This document shows, piece by piece, positions 22,641 to 35,150 of a DNA stretch of 64,000 nt (positions are counted from its first letter, which is position 1; the number at the start of each line of letters is the position of its first letter). Origin of the DNA: Trema orientale (Eukaryota > Streptophyta > Magnoliopsida > Rosales > Cannabaceae); assembly GCA_002914845.1 (NCBI GenBank), contig JXTC01000025.1, forward strand, positions 1,409,660 through 1,473,659, given 5' to 3'. The notes under the pieces are model-generated. The model had not been told where the DNA came from. It worked only from the letters and a program-made list of their open reading frames with translations, and did no database searches. The position numbers and the translations under genes are program-made.

Positions 22641-25600
22641 CACAAGAATTGACTATATCAGTTAAAAGTTTGGCAGACAAACTAGTACAACGGGTATGAT
22701 TTAGGAGTCATTCCTATAATTGATCTTAATTCAAAACAAAACCCAGATTTTGTTAGTTTGGTGGAGAAAAACTGTTATTTTATCACATTTACCCTTTCAA
22801 CAACTATACAAGCTACATAATTCACTGGTCAAAAATTGAGAAAAGAATTTCACAAATGTTAAATTTAACTAAAAATGTACAAAATAAAAACAAGTGGCAC
22901 ATTAATTATTTTATAAGAAAAACATGCCAGAGCATAGTAGAAAAAAACAATAATAACAAAATAGAGAATAAACTTAAACGGCAACATTGAAAGTTCCAAG
23001 TATTGTTTTTAAGTCGAGCCTTTCCAACAATGGGGGAAAATAAATAAAACGAATCCAATAATATTAAAAAAAACAAATATATAACTAAAAAAATAATATT
23101 TAAATTGTGAAAGTTAATATTTTTTAATTCTTGATTTTATGTTTTTGAGTTAAATGTGATATCTATGATTTTTATTTCTTTCATTTTTACTCCTGAAAAT
23201 GTAACTTGTATTGTTTTACCTTCTTCTGAAAGGGTAAAAAGTGTTAAAATGACAATTTTCATAACAAAATGCATTAGAGCGTTCAAAATTCGTCTAATCC
23301 GATTCAATATGCACGAACTTATACAATTCAATTGCAAAGTATGGATATACGCACAACGTGCGGATTGAATTATATTAAAATTTTGCAATACATTTTTATC
23401 AATTTGAAGATATCCGATCCAATTTAATTTGCATTAATTTATACACATTAAAGAATTACATATATTGTAGTTAAACTACTTATTTTTATAATTATATGTT
23501 ATATATGTAATTTATAATTTATACATTAGCTTTTAAAGGTTTGTTACCTTTTTAATTCTAGACCTTAATATATTGTTATTAGTTATTATATAATTTTATT
23601 TTTTGAAAAAAGTTAATATTATATTTCGCTCAAAATTATTAGTTGAATCCTATTTTTGCCCCTAAACTTCAAAATATCTATATTTTGACAGCCCAAACTT
23701 TTCGTTTGTCATTTAACCCTTCCTATCACTATTCTGTTATAAATAAAAAGAAAACATCTCTATTTTGGCTCCCAAATTATTCTAAAATCACATTTTAGCT
23801 CCTAAACTCTAAATATTCCTATCTTGGTACCCACCTAAATATCCCTATCTTGGTACCCAACCTATATTATTTTAATCCCTACTATCATTTTATTGTTAAA
23901 AACAAACGAAAAGAGCAAGAAAAAAGAGCATGTGTCATCGCTCACTTGAGACCTTTTACAAAGACATTTTAAACATTTTCTAACAAAAAAAAAGTGAGAT
24001 AGTAGCATAATTTTTATCTTATCTAAAAATACGAATAAAAAAATAAACTTTAATTTGGTAAAAAACTTAGTAATCCCCTTGTGACCCTGATTTAGGTGAA
24101 TTTCTAAAATTTTAATAGTTAAGATGCAATGTTGTTTCTAATATTTAAATCAGTTTTTCTAAAAATTTTATACAGGATAACTCAAGGTTTTTGTAGCTTA
24201 TTTACTTATTATTATTTATTTAGTTTTTTAAAATATCATCTATTATCCAAGCTTTTTTTTCTCTTTATCTTTTAATATTTTTTGTACGCTCGTATTTTCT
24301 TTTTTAAAATAGTTGTATATTACCTAGTTACTAAATAGCACATACCTAAAACGGTATTCAATAATATATATTTATCCAATTTAGCTTTTCAATATAATAA
24401 AAAAAGGCTAAGTTTTCTGTCACTAACCCAAAATGCTTTTTGTATAACCCCCACTTGAGTGTCTCATGCTATTTTCATATGTTTCTAACATTAAAGAGAC
24501 GATAAGCCAAAAATAAGATAGTTTGATCATTTGAGTGCTATGATAGGGACATTTTAAAGTTAAGGGACTAAAATGAGACGTGGGTAATATTTTTAGGGGC
24601 CAAAATAGGGAGGTTTTTCGCCCATTTATATAAGAAGAGTGACAAAAGATATTATATATCAGGGACGGAATCAGTAATTTAGTTTAATAGGAGTTAGAGC
24701 ATCATTTTATCTATTTGTAGGGCCTACTTTATAATTTTTCTAATTTTGACCGGGAGCTTTGCGTATAATTTAATCTCAAAAACTATAAATATATACAAAT
24801 TTTTTTGGCCTTTTGAAGAGAAATATAAAAAAGAGTGGAGGCTTAAGCCTTTAGTGAAGTTCCAGTGCCTCTGTTCATGTTTATAACTTTATATGATACA
24901 AAAGAAAAGTTTGCGTACCAAAGCATAAGCGTTTTCAAGTTTAAGGACCAAAAGAAGATTCATGGCCAAATACGAGATTGAGGGAAAAAAAAAAGAGAAA
25001 AAAGTAAAAATAGCATCTACTAAAAATGAATAATTTAAAGAGCATAAAATAAACATAAAGCTCAACTAGTCTACACGGGCTTATTAGTCTGGCCCAAATA
25101 AATAAATGTTCGTATTGGATTACATTGGTTGAAAACTGCTTAGTCTTGTAGATTTTATTGAATGCATTTTCTAAGTTATAAACTTATTTTGAAGACTATA
25201 ATGCCCTCTATAAGTACAACTCAATATTGTTGTTATGTTAAGTCACTCGACACTATTGCAGGGCCATTCGAGACATCATGCAAAATGATAATATGGTAAT
25301 TGCGCGTCGCCATGTCATTAGCTATTTTATAAATGAAAAATTAATTTAGGCCTCTAACTAAAATTGCTAAATGATTAGACTAGTTTAGCAAAATAAATAA
25401 AAATCTACATGGATCCGCTGAATAGTGAACATCCATACAACAGAAGGGGCCTTTCGAAACAATTTGAGTTTAGGTAGCGTTTATGTAAATTTCTTATATT
25501 ACAATAACAAAATCCATAAAACATTAATAAATAACAATCTGCATAAATCGATTGCCTCTAAAAAAAAAAAAAAAACTATGTAAATCAAGTGATATATAAA

Positions 25601-25860
25601 ATACATCTCAGGTTACTCCAAAAAAAAAAAAAATCTCAGCAATAATAATAATAATAATAATAATAATAGCAATATAGGGAATTAGATGTCAAATAATAGC
25701 AATATACACCTAACGTTTCTACCCAAGCCACCGACTTTGGCATCTTGACTGTCTGTCACTTCTTCCCCTTCACACCCATTTCATCATTTTCTCATTTTTT
25801 CTCTTTCAAAATTCTGGTCATCACTAATCAAAATCCCTAAAAATTTTCCCCAATTTTCTT
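22641..25860. other. Gene-free AT-rich interval before the ML gene
   Basis: No coding region is supported. Between about 23640 and 24625 the left text CTATTTTTGCCCCTAAACTT and the right text AAGGGACTAAAATGAGAC..GGGGCCAAAATAGGGA look like inverted ends of a degenerate 1-kb element. An (ATA)n microsatellite sits at about 25642-25668. A pyrimidine-rich leader (25760-25860) precedes the ML start codon. Confidence 0.5.
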
Positions 25861-25864
25861 CGAG

Positions 25865-28040
25865 ATGGCACAGATGAAGCTCCTTGTAGCCCTTCTAGTC
25901 TCGTTCTATCTGATCGCACCTCTGGCTCAAGCCACCGACGTCAAGTACTGCGGTATCTCTCTCTAAAACTTTGCCACTCGAGGTTTTTTTTTTTTTTTTT
26001 TTTTGTGTGTTTTCAATTGGGTCATCGTTTTTATCGCCAGTTTTTTCTTTTCTCTGATCTTTCAAATTAGGGTTTTTGTTATTAGCTTGCTTCATGTGGG
26101 ATATTTTTATTTATTTGTTTTTTCTGGAAGTGGAAAAAAAAAAAAGAAATGGAAACATATTAGTTAAATAGGACTGAACAATTTATCCAATTGATTTGAT
26201 GAGAATTTTACAATTATTAAATTTTTGGGTTCTGTTTTTTTTTTTTTTTTTTAACCGAAGTTTTAGTTTTATGGAGTTCAAAGGTTTTGTCTATGTCTCA
26301 TGAATAGAAGGAACTCACCCTGAAAACCGGTTTGTAAAGTGAGGTTGTCCAAGAGTTCATATACCTATGAATTGTGTGTCAAGTGGGAGTGTTTACATAT
26401 GGTAGGGTTTCATTGATGCATAACATGTTTTTATCTGTGTGCGATGTATTAGGGGCATGTTTACTAATCCATAATGAGAAGAATCATAAAGGTGAAGAGA
26501 CAAAGTAAATTATTCGATTCCGTCCCAATTTAACTGATTGTGCTGATTGAGGGATTCACCAATATTTTTTTTTTTTTTTTAATTCTAATGTGGAAGTGAA
26601 CACATGTATGGTGGGAAATTCCCATTTCCATTCTGGTCCATTATGGATTAGTGAACATAGTCTAGAGTGGGAGTTTCGGTTTAGAGTTCTATTTGTGTTT
26701 TATGATTTTACTGCTGGTAATGCATTGAAATGTTAGCTGATATTTTTGTGGTGTGTGATATAGACACTCAGAAAAATTATCTTGTCAAGGTTAACGGACT
26801 TGATATAGATCCTAATCCAGTCGTTAGAGGCAAGCCGGCGACCTTTAAAATTTCTGCAACTACAGGTACTCTTTGTGACTTTGCTTTCGACCTTTCAGAC
26901 TCGAAAGGTTTTATTCTGGTTTCTGTCTTATGGCTGACACTTGACACATAAATAAATGAGAATTTACGATTGATTTTGTTGAAAGTTGAAACCTCTTTGC
27001 TTTATTTTGTGGTGTTTTCACAATGCCAGGTCTTCATTAAGGGCAAACTTTGTGTGTTGATATATAATACATATGTTTATACCTGTATTACTCTAAAATT
27101 GTAATGTAAGCATGACGAAGTGAATGCAACTTTTTCCGATCTGTCATGTTGTGGTAGTGTGAGTTTTCTTTTCTTTTCATCTTTTCTTCTTCTTTGGGAC
27201 TCACTCAAGACCTTTTTATGTCTAAGTAGATACACCACTCTCTGGAGGAAAACTGGTGGTTGATGTGTCGTATTTTGGACTTCACATCCACAGTGAGGAT
27301 CATGACCTTTGCACAGAGACTTCTTGCCCTGTTTCAATTGGTGATTTCGTGGTTTCTCACTCTCAAGTTTTACCTGGATTTACTCCACCTGTAAGTCATT
27401 ATTCCAGAGAAATTTTATTGTCAAATACTACAGAATCTCTCCCTGTTTTCTCTAATGCTTCTGTTATTGTCGCCATTTATATCGTTAGCTATTTCATTTG
27501 CTGATTATGTTAGTTTGGAATTTTCATCCTAGCTAAGTTGCAGCTTTTTGGTATGTATGTTTTTTGTAAACTTGGTTCTCTGCAATCATTTGTATACAGA
27601 TTTCTTTCCCTTAACCATTATCAAAAAAATGTTTTTACTGTTTATGCGAATCTGATGGATAATCCACGCCATGTGTGTTGGCCTTCTGCTATTTTTGGTC
27701 TACCAAGAGCTGGATTCAAACTTGGACCTTATAATAAGTTATTAGCTATGGAACTTCTTCAAACTTCCCTGTTATTTTAATCATTTATGAGGAGTCTAGT
27801 TGAACTTTACACTAAACAATGGCCTATTAATATGAAGACTTGCCGAGGGTTATCTAGAAGTGCCTTTTTTGCGATTTTATTATCCTTTTTAGGTTGCATA
27901 CTGTCTCTGACAATTTTTTTTTTTTTGCCCAGGGTACATACAAACTTACAATGAAGATGAACGATGAAAACGGTCACCAGCTGACATGCATCAACTTCAG
28001 CTTTTCCATTGGGCTTGGCTCGTCTGTGGCGGATAGCTAG
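25865..28040 (+). CDS. ML-domain (MD-2-related lipid recognition) secreted protein
   Basis: Four exons: 25865-25952, 26764-26865, 27230-27390 and 27933-28040 (88, 102, 161 and 108 bases), all joined by GT..AG introns, giving 152 aa. Residues 1-24 are a signal peptide (KLLVALLVSFYLIAPLAQA). The mature protein opens TDVKYCDTQKNYLVKVNG. It carries the family signatures DPNPVVRGKPATFKISATT, VSYFGLHIHSEDHDLCTETS and TYKLTMKMNDENGHQLTC. Four cysteines (YC, DLC, SC, LTC) fit two disulphides. ML proteins form a small beta-sandwich that binds single lipids; plant members are annotated as putative phosphatidylglycerol/phosphatidylinositol transfer proteins and enter the secretory or vacuolar route. Length matches the family. 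Intron 1 carries a MITE and intron 3 repeat-like text. It resembles Arabidopsis At3g11780/At3g44100 as I remember them. Confidence 0.95.
26453..26662. mobile_element. Intronic MITE in the ML gene
   Basis: Lies in intron 1 of the ML gene. The left end GGCATGTTTACTAATCCATA pairs with the right end (complement ATGTTCACTAATCCATAATG). Internal phrases match the intronic element at 12121. The target duplication is not clear. Confidence 0.65.
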
Positions 28041-30560
28041 AGCTGCATAGATTGACTGTTTAGTCCATGCATCCAAAAGCGTGTAAAAATGAAACCTCAA
28101 TACTGTTGCTCCCTGAACTATTCTCAAACTTAAATCGTACTTTGTTATGTGTAATTTACTGGTGTACCAACTACTCTCCTTTTGGAACAACAAAATGTTA
28201 AAAGCACAGCTCTTTCAAGTGAAAACCAGAAACATTCCTTGTGTTGCAGGTGATAGTTCGTCTTTGGTACGGGGTATTATTTACTATATTGTCTGGTCAT
28301 TTTGATTCCTATTTCGTGCCATGGTTTTTTTTTGGCCATTGGTTTTAAGAATCGCCTGTGAATGCCTGAATTTGTTTGCTTTCACGTGTGCACGTGTATG
28401 TGAGATCCAAGAAGCAGCAGCCGTTGATCATCACTTTAATAGATTATAGAACATATTTTTGTGTGTCTTGCTGCTCTAGATTACTCTCTCTTTAGATTTG
28501 CGTGGAAAAGTAGGCTATGTTTGGAACTTGGATTTTAGTAGGAGAAAAAATTGTGAAGGAAAAGTTTGAAGGAAAAAAAAAGGAAATATTTCCCTAAAAT
28601 TCTATAAAATTTAGATTTTGAAATTTTTTCTCTCATAATCTTTTCATTATAATCTCAATGTTTCAAATTTATTGAAAAATGTCTTTTACAAAATTTTCAT
28701 AATTTTTTTTCCTTCATTTTTTGATAAAATTCAAATAAAAGAAAATGGAATTCTTAAGAAATTATTTTTTTTCTTTCTAAAGTCCAAGATCAAAACGGAG
28801 CCTCCGGGATTGCTTCACCCAATGGTTACTAAACTTGTTGAATATTGTCATTTTGGTACTTTTGTTTAAATTCTATTGTCATACTTTTAACTTTTGAAAT
28901 TATTCTATATTAGTCCATTTTAGCACTTCCATCAACTCTTTAACGGAAAAGGACTATAAGGATCTTTTTTTTTTTTCCCCTCAAGCTTCAGAAACAATAC
29001 CAAAATTAATTTTTAAAGCCTGTTTAGAATGCAGGATAAGAATGGATTAGGATAAGATCAATTTAATCTCATATTTAGTGTATGTATATAAAAAATATTA
29101 GATAGGATAAAATAATTTACTCCTAAAACAGTACTCTCAGAAGAGGATAATCTTATCCTCTTGAGAATTTGGAGTTGAAAAGGATTAAAATTTTGATAAA
29201 AAATAGTAGAATGTATTTGAAGTAGCCAAAAAGTGGCACATTTCAAAATTAAATTTTAAAGTGGTATTTTTGAAATTGTTTTAAGAGTGGTAAAACCAAA
29301 AGTGGTATTTTTGTAAATAAGCTTTTAAAATTGATATTTTTCCCAAAATTGTTTTAAAAGTGGTATTTTATAAATTTATTTTTTAAAAATGGTATTTTTA
29401 TAAATTAATCAAACCTCTCTAACAAAAAGTCGTCCTACCCTAACAAAAAGTAGCACACAAACATAGAACATAGGATAGGATTGGATTGTAATCTTATCAT
29501 ATTCTATCTAATATTATTAAATCTAATCATTTAAAATAGTTCAATTTTATCCTATCTTGAATACCAAATGAAACTAAATGAAATTATTAGGAGCAAGTTT
29601 TAGGGATAGACGAAGAATAATTGTATAAATTCAAGGACCAGAATGGTGAATTTTGAAGTTCAGGACTGAAAATGAGACTGTTTAGTAGTAAAGGAATCAA
29701 TCCACTAATTGCTCCAAACAAATATCCCACATGACATGAGCTTGGCATTGTTATTTCCTAAAGCAGGTTTTTGTTAGACCCAAAAAGGATGTTTGTTCGT
29801 TTGTTTTTGTTTTTCAAAGATGTTTTTGAATAGCACATACAATTCTTATCCAGACTTTCTCCTCAGTCTTCACCAATCCACTACATTGATTAGATGCATC
29901 TCCTTGTCTATCTTTTCTATCTCAACCAGGACTTTGCTTTGATGCAACACACCAACTATAGGCAATTTGGAATATCGTTAAGAAAAGATTTACTACTCAC
30001 TCCCAAAAACTTAATCAATCTCAAGGGTATAATCCTGAATGTGAACCTTTTCTTTGCAACATTATGAGCGTAAAAACTGGACGTGATTGCGGTAGAAAGA
30101 CCATGTCATATAAATATTAGTCTTACCCGTTACAAAAAGATAATCCCTTTAGTTGTTATCCCGAGGGTTCCAACTGATGAAAAAAAAGAGGAAAAAAGAA
30201 AGCTGCTTTTGCACAAATTGCAATTGAATCATGGCCCTTGTCTCCTGTAAATGAGTTGTGGTCCTATTACACCCTTAGTCCTCATGCAATATTATGCCAA
30301 GTAACCAATGAGAATGTGCCATGTCAAGGTGTGAGTGAGCATGGATAGTGATCTCAGCCGTTGGATGGTTTCACATCAAGCAAAAACCACTCCTAATCAT
30401 AAACCATGATTGAGAGAGACCCCAAATAATGGTTGGTGATGGGTCAATGAATTAGAATGGAAAAGAGGTGCCAAACCTCATGGGACAAACTAGTCCCCAC
30501 ACTATGCAGTGATCATTCATTCACTAACTTTTAAAAGGGTCTAAAACACAGCTTTCTAGT
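28041..30560. other. Repeat-rich interval between the ML and glutaredoxin-like genes
   Basis: Includes the 3' UTR of the ML gene, a MITE at 28513, and AT-rich repeat text at about 28835-29700. In that stretch sequences such as AGTCCATTTTAGCACTTCC and AGGACTGAAAATGAGAC resemble inverted ends, with a possible nested element at about 29016-29573 beginning GCCTGTTTAGAATG. No gene is seen. 30340-30700 is the presumed promoter of the next gene. Confidence 0.45.
28513..28802. mobile_element. 290-bp MITE
   Basis: The left end GGCTATGTTTGGAACTTGGA and the complement of the right end (GGCTCCGTTTTGATCTTGGA) are terminal inverted repeats, of the GGC..GTTTGG type common in plant hAT/PIF-derived MITEs. 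The inside is AT-rich and non-coding. No clear target duplication was found. Confidence 0.6.
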
Positions 30561-30716
30561 TTCCACTTTCCAGCCACTTCAGAACACAAAATAGACCCTT
30601 CACCAATTTCATGTCGTTTGATACCCCTCACCTGTCGTTCTCATCCAAAAACTGACCTTTCCCTTACATACTCACTCCCATTCTTGACAAGAGAGAACTA
30701 AACAAGTTTGAGAGAC

Positions 30717-31607
30717 ATGAAAGGAATGAAGGGCAAGTTCCTTAAGAAACTTAAAACCATACAAGCAATTGGCACTCTTAGACAAGGCCTAGTCTTTCAT
30801 CAGTTGAATCCCACAACAGAAAAGTTGCCCACTCGAAAGTGTTGTGTTCAAACGACATCATCGCTTGGAGAAGAAGGTACCCAGAAGGAGAATCTCTCAG
30901 AGCTACTTGTTAACAGTATTGGGTTATCCACTAAACACTGGAAAGATCCTAACCATGAAAGTGTGGAGACAGAGTTCAGTGTTGGTGACAAGGAGACTCT
31001 TTCATCCTCCATGAGGTTAAACGACAGTGTTTTTGTCAAGGAGATAATGGAGGAGGACTTGCTAGATGATCAAGTAGATAATGATCATATTGATGATGGG
31101 ATACACTCATCATTGTTAGATTTTGAAGAGAAATGTCCACCAGGAGGGAGTGACAAGGTTATTCTATACACAACAAGCTTGAGAGGCATAAGAAAGACAT
31201 TCGAGGATTGTAGTGCTATTAAGTTCCTGTTGGAGAGTTTCAAGGTGTCGTTTTCCGAGAGGGATGTGTCGTTGCACCAGGAATTCAGGGAGGAACTTTG
31301 GAGTATACTAGGGGGTAGAGTTGTCCCTCCAAGGCTTTTCATCAAGGGAAGGTACATTGGAGGAGCTGATGAAGTAGTAGGAGTACTTCATGAGCAGGGG
31401 AAGCTGAGGAAGCTCTTGGAAGGAATCCCACTAGTCCCCGAAAATTCGCCCTGCCCCGGATGTGCCAACGTGCGATTCTCCGTGTGCTTCAACTGCAATG
31501 GAAGCCGGAAGGTCTTGGCAGATGGTGATCAGACTGATGAAGTGTACTACATTAGATGTCCGGAGTGTAATGAAAATGGATTGGTTAAATGCCCCATTTG
31601 CTGCTGA
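30717..31607 (+). CDS. Plant glutaredoxin-like protein with C-terminal zinc-finger-like Cys pairs
   Basis: A single-exon gene for 296 aa from the ATG at 30717. The N-terminal half is low-complexity and acidic around residues 110-138. Residues about 147-238 are a glutaredoxin fold (KVILYTTSLRGIRKTFEDC, then RVVPPRLFIKGRYIGGADEV with the cis-Pro and GG glutathione-binding motifs). The usual CxxC/CxxS active site is replaced by SLRG, with the first cysteine missing, so classical dithiol reductase activity is doubtful. Residues 246-296 hold Cys pairs (C246/C249, C257/C260, C281/C284, C292/C295) that resemble a DnaJ-type zinc-binding module. This architecture is the plant At5g39865/At3g28850-like family, whose function is poorly known. 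Plant copies are usually intronless, as here. Confidence 0.93.
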   Translation: MKGMKGKFLKKLKTIQAIGTLRQGLVFHQLNPTTEKLPTRKCCVQTTSSLGEEGTQKENLSELLVNSIGLSTKHWKDPNHESVETEFSVGDKETLSSSMRLNDSVFVKEIMEEDLLDDQVDNDHIDDGIHSSLLDFEEKCPPGGSDKVILYTTSLRGIRKTFEDCSAIKFLLESFKVSFSERDVSLHQEFREELWSILGGRVVPPRLFIKGRYIGGADEVVGVLHEQGKLRKLLEGIPLVPENSPCPGCANVRFSVCFNCNGSRKVLADGDQTDEVYYIRCPECNENGLVKCPICC

Positions 31608-31699
31608 AAAAAAGAATAAAGAAAAGAAAAATCTAACTTGTAATCTTTTTTTCACTACTTGTGCTTTTGTATGATTATGTGAAGAACGTTATGTTGTAT

Positions 31700-32861
31700 T
31701 AATTTGATGTAAGGATGTTAAAGAGTAGAAAGTTAATGCTTTTATTTTATGTGACAATAAATGTCTAGCTTATCATATAGATATCAATGCTTTTATTATA
31801 ACCACATTATCAGAATTGTTCCCCTTAATTAGAAGATCATATGTTGAGCTTCAATAATGTTTTATCTTTCTTTTTTTTCTTTTTTTATGGTTTTTGCAAC
31901 GATAAGTGGGGAAGAGATTGCACATGGGCTATTTCTTTTGGGTTGGGGAAAGTCATGATAACAAAAGCTTTTGGTACCAAACGAAGGTGTGGGGTTTATG
32001 ATGAACAAACCATTCCGCCAACAACTTTTATGTTAAAGGGTCACTCAAGGCATCTTTTTCTCATAAACAAGTTTTTCTCTTTATAATGGGGAAGAAGGAA
32101 GAGGACACTATTCAGGCAAAAAAAAAAAGAGAGGGAAAAAGAAAAAGATTCCAGCCCAATGTAGCAGTACAATCTTGAGAGACAGCATTAACATTTGAGC
32201 TACTTGATTTAGAGAAACAAAAGCAAACTAGATGGAAAAGTCAAGCATTAATGTATGTGGCATTTTAGGAATATGCTTTGAACAATCTTATTAATGAGGC
32301 AAATCATCCATTTCTCTATGGTCACGGATCAATCATTATTGAAATTGGACAATTGTGTGTGACTTACTAAATAAAGTCTATGATACAGAATATCAAGAAG
32401 CACTACTTAATAAACCGCAAGATATGCATTCGTTTAGCACTATATAAGAAGAATATTATTAGCGTCAGATACGTCTAATGTGTCCTAGTCATTTAGTAGG
32501 ACGGGTAAAAAGAACATTACTAGCGTGAGACATGTATCTTAGTCATCTAATAGAATGCAATGAAGCACATATAGATTGTTTGTATTGTAGAACCTACCTT
32601 AATAGATGGTAGAGATGTGTCCTAATACTGGCATTATTTAAATAAGAAAGTTGTGAAGGTGTTGACTCTTGCCGCTAGACATATTAGAAAGTTATTTGCT
32701 ATCTTCATTATTGTTGAGGTCAAGCATTTGCATGCAAGACTTTGAGTTGCAGTGGATATTGGCCACCTGCCCCGCCTAACGGGATTTATTACCTTCGTGG
32801 GCTTGACTCGGCTTGATCTGGAGCTTTGCTCAAAGCTTTGTGGACACTAGACACTAAAGCA
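31700..32861. other. Gene-free interval left of the Mutator-like element
   Basis: Contains the 3' end of the glutaredoxin-like gene, then non-coding DNA. Segment 32445-32600 has two loosely repeated phrases (TATTAGCGTCAGATACGTCT / ACTAGCGTGAGACATGTATC). An 81-codon open frame at 31841-32086 has poly-Phe composition and no recognised similarity. Nothing else supported. Confidence 0.45.
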
Positions 32862-33589
32862 CCGGATATAGAGAAAAGGACATGGATAGGACTAATTTGG
32901 GCCATTTTGATATTTTTGTGACCAGGTTCTTCAATAAGTTTTTTTAGGACCAAAAATTGGGGCTCACATGAAGTAAATGACCAAATATCCTCTCAAAACT
33001 CTCAGCCAACTTAGTGATATGACTATACTCATCATACATAACCTCACACTTCCCTATAAAACCTTATTTCTTCCTCTTCTTTTCTTCTTTCTCTCTCCAG
33101 TTCTCTTTCTCTCATCTCTTTCTTTATACTCTATTTTCTCTTAAACTGAAACAAAAAATCCACAAAAAGGGAATTAAAAATCATCAAAAATTATTGTGGA
33201 ATTGAAAAACGGTTCACCGAAGTTAGTTTTTAAGATCTTCAACCCATTCTTCTCGTCTCAATGAACCAAAAAGTCTCAAAATAACCAAAATCCATTATTT
33301 CGAAACTTTGCATCGAGATCAAGAACTCCAGCAAAGAAGAAGACAGTAGAAGAGAAGAAGATTTCAGTTAATCGATCGATTAGAATGAAAAGAGGCCGAT
33401 AGAACATGATAGAAAGGTTCGATTCTTTTTAGTGTTTATGCAAAAATCCTTATATTTTGAATTTGTCTGTGTCTATTTCTCTTTGTGTCATAGAATGAGA
33501 TTTTTTGGTGAAAATTTTGGCAGGTTTGTCTATATCCATGTCATTTTCTCATTTGCTGTAGAAATAATTTTGGGTAAAACCCTTTATGG

Positions 33590-33745
33590 GATTTTTTGAC
33601 GTGAGGTCAAATTATTCTAGACGTAAGGTTAATTTCTTCTTGACCCCAAGTCAAGTTCTTCTTCATCTTCTTTGGGTCAAGTCACATTTAATCTGAGGTC
33701 AGGTCTCACTTGACCTTGGGTCAGATCTCACTTGACCCTCACTTG
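33590..33745. repeat. First cluster of TTGACC/GGTCAA palindromes
   Basis: Repeated units such as CTTGACCCCAAGTCAAG, GGGTCAAGTCA and CTCACTTGACCTTGGGTCAG lie just upstream of the Ulp1-like exon, probably in its intron. It is the same repeat type as at 34135-35150. Confidence 0.75.
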
Positions 33746-33781
33746 TTTGATTTAACTTAATATTTTACTATTTTTTGGCAG

Positions 33782-33914
33782 AGATTGTGGAATGCTTGCG
33801 ATGAAGTACGTCGAGTTCATGATGTCCGACAAGCTTGTTACCAAGGTCACTGCAGAGAGGATGGAATACTTTTGTCATAAGCTTGCATGCGAGTTGTATT
33901 ATTATACATTGTAG
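33782..33914 (+). pseudogene. Remnant last exon of a Ulp1-type (C48) cysteine protease
   Basis: After an acceptor-like TTTTTTGGCAG the frame starting at 33783 reads DCGMLAMKYVEFMMSD, then ERMEYFCHKLACELYYYTL and a stop. This matches the C-terminal part of Ulp1 domains: the DCG motif with the catalytic Cys, LKYxEF, and a closing helix with a KLAxELY-like pattern. The upstream part with the catalytic His, Asp and Gln is not found in the element, so no active protease can be made. Ulp1 enzymes process SUMO and remove it from targets. Inside a Mutator-like element this is best read as transposon-borne, not a host gene. Confidence 0.7.
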
Positions 33915-34134
33915 AAAGAGGAGTCGAAACTGACAAAGAGGAGTGATCTAATTTCTAGGGGAAAGATAATAATTTATTTTGTGGATATGTTTTAGACAAT
34001 TCTTTTCGTTATTCATATCTAGTTTTTATTTTTATTTTGTTGTATTGGCAAAACTATCATCTTATCTATAATTATCTATTTAGCATATTTTTCAGTGAAG
34101 TTCAGTTTATTTAATAAATAATTTATCAAATACC

Positions 34135-35150
34135 CCATGTCAAAAACAACTTGACCCTATGTCAAATATTACTTGACTCCAGGTCAATTATTACTTGACC
34201 TTAGGTCAAGTTGACAAGTAAAACTTGACCTAGGGTCAAGAACAATTTTATGGGCTTTGAAGTAATAATCTGTTAGAGTTATCTTAGATCAGATTATTTT
34301 TTATTATAGATCAAATTATTTTGCACTTCCTCTCAAGTTATTCTTAACTTCATGCCAAATTGTTTTTGAGAAAGTATATAAATTTAAGAATACATTAAAT
34401 AACATCATGATCAAGTTTCATATCAAACTACGCTTGAGTACTAATGTCACGACCCCTACTAAAAATATTGCTGACTCCAAGTCAATCACTTATTTGCCTT
34501 AAGTCAATTACTTTTTGACCTTAGGTCAAGAACATCTTAACCCTAAGTCAATCAAGAATTCTTGACCTGAAGTCAAGAAAAACTTGACTCCAAGCCAATA
34601 ATTTCTTGACCCTAAATCAAGAACTAAGTCAAAAAAAAATTCTTCACTTGTGGTCAGGAAGTTCTTGACCCCAAATCAATAACTTTTGACACTATGTCAG
34701 GAACTTCTTAACCCTAAGTTAAGAACTTTCTGACTCAAAATTTAGAACATCCCGACCACAGGTGAAAAACAACTAAAATTTAGTATTAGCACTGATCTGA
34801 TTGTTGGGATTTCTTTCAGACTATAATTTCAGAATTTATCTTAACTAAGTCTGAATTAAATAAACTCCACACAAGTGGTCTTATTGATGAAAAGAGCATT
34901 TTTCATGTCCACAAAATAACTCAAAAATCATATCCTTAGAATAATATCTTTCATGATACATAAATTGATATATTTAATAAATGAAGGAGAAATGAATTCA
35001 AAATGATGAGGCACTGTTCAAAATATTTTGAATATAGGTCAAGATTAAATTGACCCCAAAGGTCAGCATCATATTGACCAAAAGTCAAAATGATTTTGAC
35101 CTAAGGTCAAGTTAGTCTTGACTATACGTCAAGATTAGTTTGACTTACGA
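34135..35150. repeat. Palindromic minisatellite of TTGACC..GGTCAA units
   Basis: Dozens of copies of TTGACC/TTGACT and its complement, often paired as a palindrome (CTTGACCTTAGGTCAAG, CTTGACCTAGGGTCAAG). The densest part, 34140-34250, has a period of roughly 22-30 bases with spacers like TATTA. Copies degrade gradually through 34440-34760 and 35030-35150. TTGAC(C/T) is the core of the WRKY-binding W-box, so the array is a potential WRKY sink, although this is inferred only from the motif. Confidence 0.8.

Noticed and set aside
31841..32086. 81-codon open frame after the glutaredoxin-like gene
   Set aside because: Poly-Phe start from a T run, no recognised domain, no splice context.
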